Shown here: positions 61,528 to 64,000 of the stretch, one piece after another | Numbering within the stretch: position 1 is the stretch's first letter | How the letters are laid out: the number at the start of each line of letters is the position of its first letter | Assembly: GCA_020056225.1 (NCBI GenBank) | Contig: JAGVIE010000006.1 | Location: 1-64,000 of the forward strand | Length of the DNA stretch: 64,000 nt | Reading direction: 5' to 3' | Origin: Bacteroidota bacterium | Lineage (GTDB): Bacteria > Bacteroidota > Ignavibacteria > UBA10030 > SZUA-254 | Notes under the pieces: model-generated | Databases searched by the model: none | Told to the model about the DNA's origin: nothing | What the model saw: only the letters and a program-made list of their open reading frames with translations | Program-made: the position numbers and the translations under genes

Positions 61528-63039
61528 ATGACTATCAGTCATTATTTGACGGCGTCGGCGAAAAAATATCCCGATAAAGAAGCCTTAATATGCGGCAAGA
61601 AAAAGTTCACATATCGGACTCTGAATGATGCTATGATGTCCCTTGCGGGTTTTCTTGTCGCAAATGGATTGAATAAAGAAGACCGTGTCGCTGTATTCCT
61701 TGATAATTCTTATGAAGCAGTTGTTTCAGTTTTCGGCATTCTTCAGGCGGGTGGAACGCTTGTGTTGATACATCCCTCGACGCCTGCGGAACGGATGGGA
61801 TACATTCTACAGAATTGCGAGCCACGGTTTTTGGTAGCACCATCATCAAGGTTTAGTCAGATTGTTGACGCGGAGAAAGTTTGTACAACAATTCCTACGC
61901 ACATTTATACCGGTAATGACGATATCCCTATATCTGCGTTTCGTTTCGATGTCGCCTGCAAAACGAAACCGATTAATGATAAGAACATTGTTTCCGATGA
62001 AGACCTTGCTGTAATCGTTTACACTTCCGGTTCAACGGGAAAACCAAAAGGTGTTATGTTGACGCATCGTAATTTTGATGTGGTTACGGATGCGGTCAGT
62101 GAGTATCTCGAGAATACTTCCGACGATATCATTTTAGATTTTCTGCCACTCTCAATCACTTACGGACTTTTGCAGCTTCTTGTGACTTTCAGGACGGGTG
62201 GAACACTGGTTTTGGAAAAAGGATTCGGATTTCCCTATGAAATCATCAAGCGAATAAAAGAAGAGAAAATTACTGGTTTCGCGGGAGCGCCGACAGTGTA
62301 CTCGATTATTACACATCTTAACCTTGAAAGTGAAACATTTCCTTCGCTTCGTTACATCACGAATGCGGCGGCTGCAATGCCGTACAGTTTTATACCGAAA
62401 TTGAGAAAAATATTTCCAACGACGAAAATTTACTTAATGCACGGTTTGACTGAATGTTTGCGTACTACCTATTTACCTCCAGAGGAAATCGAGACAAGAC
62501 CGACATCGGTTGGTCGCGGTATGAAATATGTTCAGTTATCCGTTGAGGATGAAAATGGTAATCGCTTAACGAGCGGGCAGGTCGGGGAATTGTGCGTTCG
62601 GGGTCCCAATATAATGAGAGGTTATTGGAACGATCCCGATACAACAGCGAAGGTTTTACGACAGGATAAAAATACCGGCGAGATTGTTTTGCGATCCGGT
62701 GATTTATTTACCGTAAATGATGAGGGGTACTTTTATTTTGTTAGCCGCATGGATGATATAATAAAGAGCCGCGGGCGAAAAGTTAGTCCGGTAGAAGTTG
62801 AGGATGTAATTTATCTGTGTGAAGAAGTTTTGGAGGTGCGTGTCATCGGCATACCCGATACTCTTCTCGGACAGGCGGTTAAAGCTGAGATTGTATTGAA
62901 AAAAGGCGCAACAATTACTGCTGACCAGATCAAAGCTGAGTGCAAGAAGCGTTTAGAAGATTTTCAGATTCCCCAAAAAATCGAGTTTGTTCAATCTCTT
63001 CCCAAAACAGCCGGTGGAAAAATTAAACGGACTAATTAA
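61528..63039 (+). CDS. AMP-dependent acyl-CoA synthetase/ligase
   Basis: 503 residues from the ATG 4 bases after the carrier-protein stop. The adenylate-forming core motifs are in order: VYTSGSTGKPKGVMLTH near 176, LMHGLTECLRTTYLP near 308, GELCVRGPNIMRGYW near 355, RSGDLF near 390, SRMDDIIKSRGRKVSP near 405 and KTAGGKIKR at the end with the catalytic Lys. It activates an acid as acyl-AMP and likely passes it to the carrier protein. Similar trios occur next to exosortase systems and D-alanylation genes, but no other marker of those is present here. Confidence 0.9.
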   Translation: MTISHYLTASAKKYPDKEALICGKKKFTYRTLNDAMMSLAGFLVANGLNKEDRVAVFLDNSYEAVVSVFGILQAGGTLVLIHPSTPAERMGYILQNCEPRFLVAPSSRFSQIVDAEKVCTTIPTHIYTGNDDIPISAFRFDVACKTKPINDKNIVSDEDLAVIVYTSGSTGKPKGVMLTHRNFDVVTDAVSEYLENTSDDIILDFLPLSITYGLLQLLVTFRTGGTLVLEKGFGFPYEIIKRIKEEKITGFAGAPTVYSIITHLNLESETFPSLRYITNAAAAMPYSFIPKLRKIFPTTKIYLMHGLTECLRTTYLPPEEIETRPTSVGRGMKYVQLSVEDENGNRLTSGQVGELCVRGPNIMRGYWNDPDTTAKVLRQDKNTGEIVLRSGDLFTVNDEGYFYFVSRMDDIIKSRGRKVSPVEVEDVIYLCEEVLEVRVIGIPDTLLGQAVKAEIVLKKGATITADQIKAECKKRLEDFQIPQKIEFVQSLPKTAGGKIKRTN

Positions 63040-63106
63040 TAAGCAGTATCGGAGTTAGAAACCGTTGATCTCGTAATTCTGTTAATCCCCCCTCCGGTGT
63101 GTGTGT

Positions 63107-63391
63107 TTACTTTTCTTGTATGGCTTTATTCTCGAAGTTATTGCTATTATTTTGAAATAACTTTCTATCAAGTTCCATAATCTCTCTGTACAATCTGTTA
63201 GAATGCTCACCGTTCAGCAGCCTGCGGCGTAATGGAGCTACCACGTTGAATGTCACGTAGGCATCGTGTTTGGACTGTTTTGCCATGATAGAATTCAACT
63301 TGTCGAGTGCTTTTTGCCAATCACTAATTCTCATACTACGGTGTCTTTCATTATATTCTCTTCGCAATGATGGTGTAATTGACAAACCCAA
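63107..63391 (-). pseudogene. Hypothetical truncated protein remnant
   Basis: 94 residues from a weak TTG start. The frame stays open about 25 codons further upstream (YLIDYACGSGGLDQIAAPEL) without a start codon, so the 5' end looks lost. A helical basic region (WQKALDKLNSIM, APLRRRLLNGEHSNRLYREIMELD) is present. No family recognised. Confidence 0.35.
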
Positions 63392-63627
63392 TTCAGGAGC
63401 GGCAATTTGATCTAAACCACCTGATCCACATGCGTAATCTATTAAATAATAAATAATCCACTTGTGATATCGGGTAAATTACTTAAAGTAGATCATGCGA
63501 GATTTGATTGAATAAATGGAGTCTCATTTCCAGTTACTCGTATTTCTTATTTTTTTTGATAATTGTTGCAGTTCATTTTTGGGCATTGCTTGTAAATAAC
63601 TTTGCTTAAGGTTTCGTATATTAACTC

Positions 63628-64000
63628 ATGCAAAAAGGCGAAGAAAAAATATTAAAGATCGAAAGTCTCTCTGGCGACGGGAAAACTATCTCGCGCGAGG
63701 ATGGAATGGTGTACTTTGTTGAAAACGCTGTTCCGGGTGACACTGTAAACGCACGTATCTGGAAAGTCAAAAAGAAATATGCCGAAGCGCGCGCAATCGA
63801 AATTCTCGCGCCATCTCCGATGCGTGTCGAGCCGAGGTGCAAATATTTTGGGATATGCGGAGGGTGTAGATGGCAGAACTTATCCTATGAAAAACAATTA
63901 CATTTCAAACACCAACATATTTCCGATGCATTCAAACATATCGGCGGATTCAGCGCTCCCAATGTTGTACAAGTGATTGGGTGCGAAAGTCCTTATTTTT
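63628..64000 (+). CDS. RlmD/TrmA-type RNA (uracil-5)-methyltransferase, 5' part only
   Basis: The first 124 codons of a gene that runs off the right edge. The N-terminus is a TRAM domain (ILKIESLSGDGKTISRED, YFVENAVPGDTV). It is followed by the iron-sulfur cysteine cluster CKYFGICGGCRWQNL near 70-84 and YEKQLHFKHQHISDAF, the standard RlmD/RumA start. It would methylate a uridine in rRNA or tRNA. The catalytic SAM domain lies outside the window. Confidence 0.9.
   Translation, partial: MQKGEEKILKIESLSGDGKTISREDGMVYFVENAVPGDTVNARIWKVKKKYAEARAIEILAPSPMRVEPRCKYFGICGGCRWQNLSYEKQLHFKHQHISDAFKHIGGFSAPNVVQVIGCESPYF

Noticed and set aside
61260-63039. D-alanylation (dltA/dltC) operon
   Set aside because: No dltB or dltD, and an AsnB-type amidotransferase is linked instead.

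Overview
The window looks like a chromosome segment from a Bacteroidota/Chlorobi-superphylum bacterium, most likely the Ignavibacteria/Kryptonia side. Two proteins end in the C-terminal sorting domain of type IX secretion (YPNPFNP near the start, K/R-KMMLVK at the very end). DNA is AT-rich, non-ATG starts and TGATG/ATGA overlaps are common, and PurS is a separate subunit. The taxonomic call is an inference from protein style, not a search.

Layout. (1) 1-1084: the 3' end of a repeat-rich secreted protein and a bidirectional terminator. (2) 1085-46838: an integrated genomic island of about 45.7 kb. A 52-bp perfect direct repeat marks both ends. The right copy is the 3' part of an intact tRNA-Gln(CTG) plus 6 bp downstream; the left copy is an orphan tRNA 3' fragment. 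The C-terminal remnant of a tyrosine integrase lies just inside the tRNA end, as in tRNA-targeted integrative elements. (3) 46866-54643: housekeeping genes (purC, psd, pssA, purS, purQ, tatA, sucD, ndk, rnhA, a TrmH-family methyltransferase, an SDR39U1-like protein). (4) 54669-55389: tRNA-Val and tRNA-Gly mixed with two damaged tRNA copies, a GIY-YIG nuclease gene and several palindromic hairpin elements. (5) 55390-57600: AT-rich orphan genes. (6) 57623-64000: a response regulator, nadE, an asnB / carrier protein / AMP-ligase cassette, and the start of an RlmD/TrmA-type methyltransferase.

Island cargo. The left part holds gene remnants (TPR protein, PhoU) and a sigma-54 module. An NtrC-type activator sits between two targets that each have a GG-N10-GC promoter: a leftward pair (small secreted protein and PapD-like chaperone) and a rightward giant T9SS surface protein. 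Next come a small AraC-type DNA-binding protein and a NusG paralogue that opens a 26-kb rightward polysaccharide locus. That locus encodes Wza-like export, Wzz, CDP-glucose-derived deoxysugar enzymes, a NeuB-cupin synthase with a HAD phosphatase, an acetolactate-synthase-like ThDP enzyme, an FkbM methyltransferase, an iron-type alcohol dehydrogenase, Wzx, five glycosyltransferases, Wzy, a priming transferase and Wzi. The island closes with two single-domain response regulators around a 1286-residue hybrid kinase.

The most interesting candidates are the island itself, the unusual combination of CDP-sugar, NeuB and ThDP enzymes (suggesting a branched or higher-carbon sugar), and the GIY-YIG/tRNA/hairpin array.
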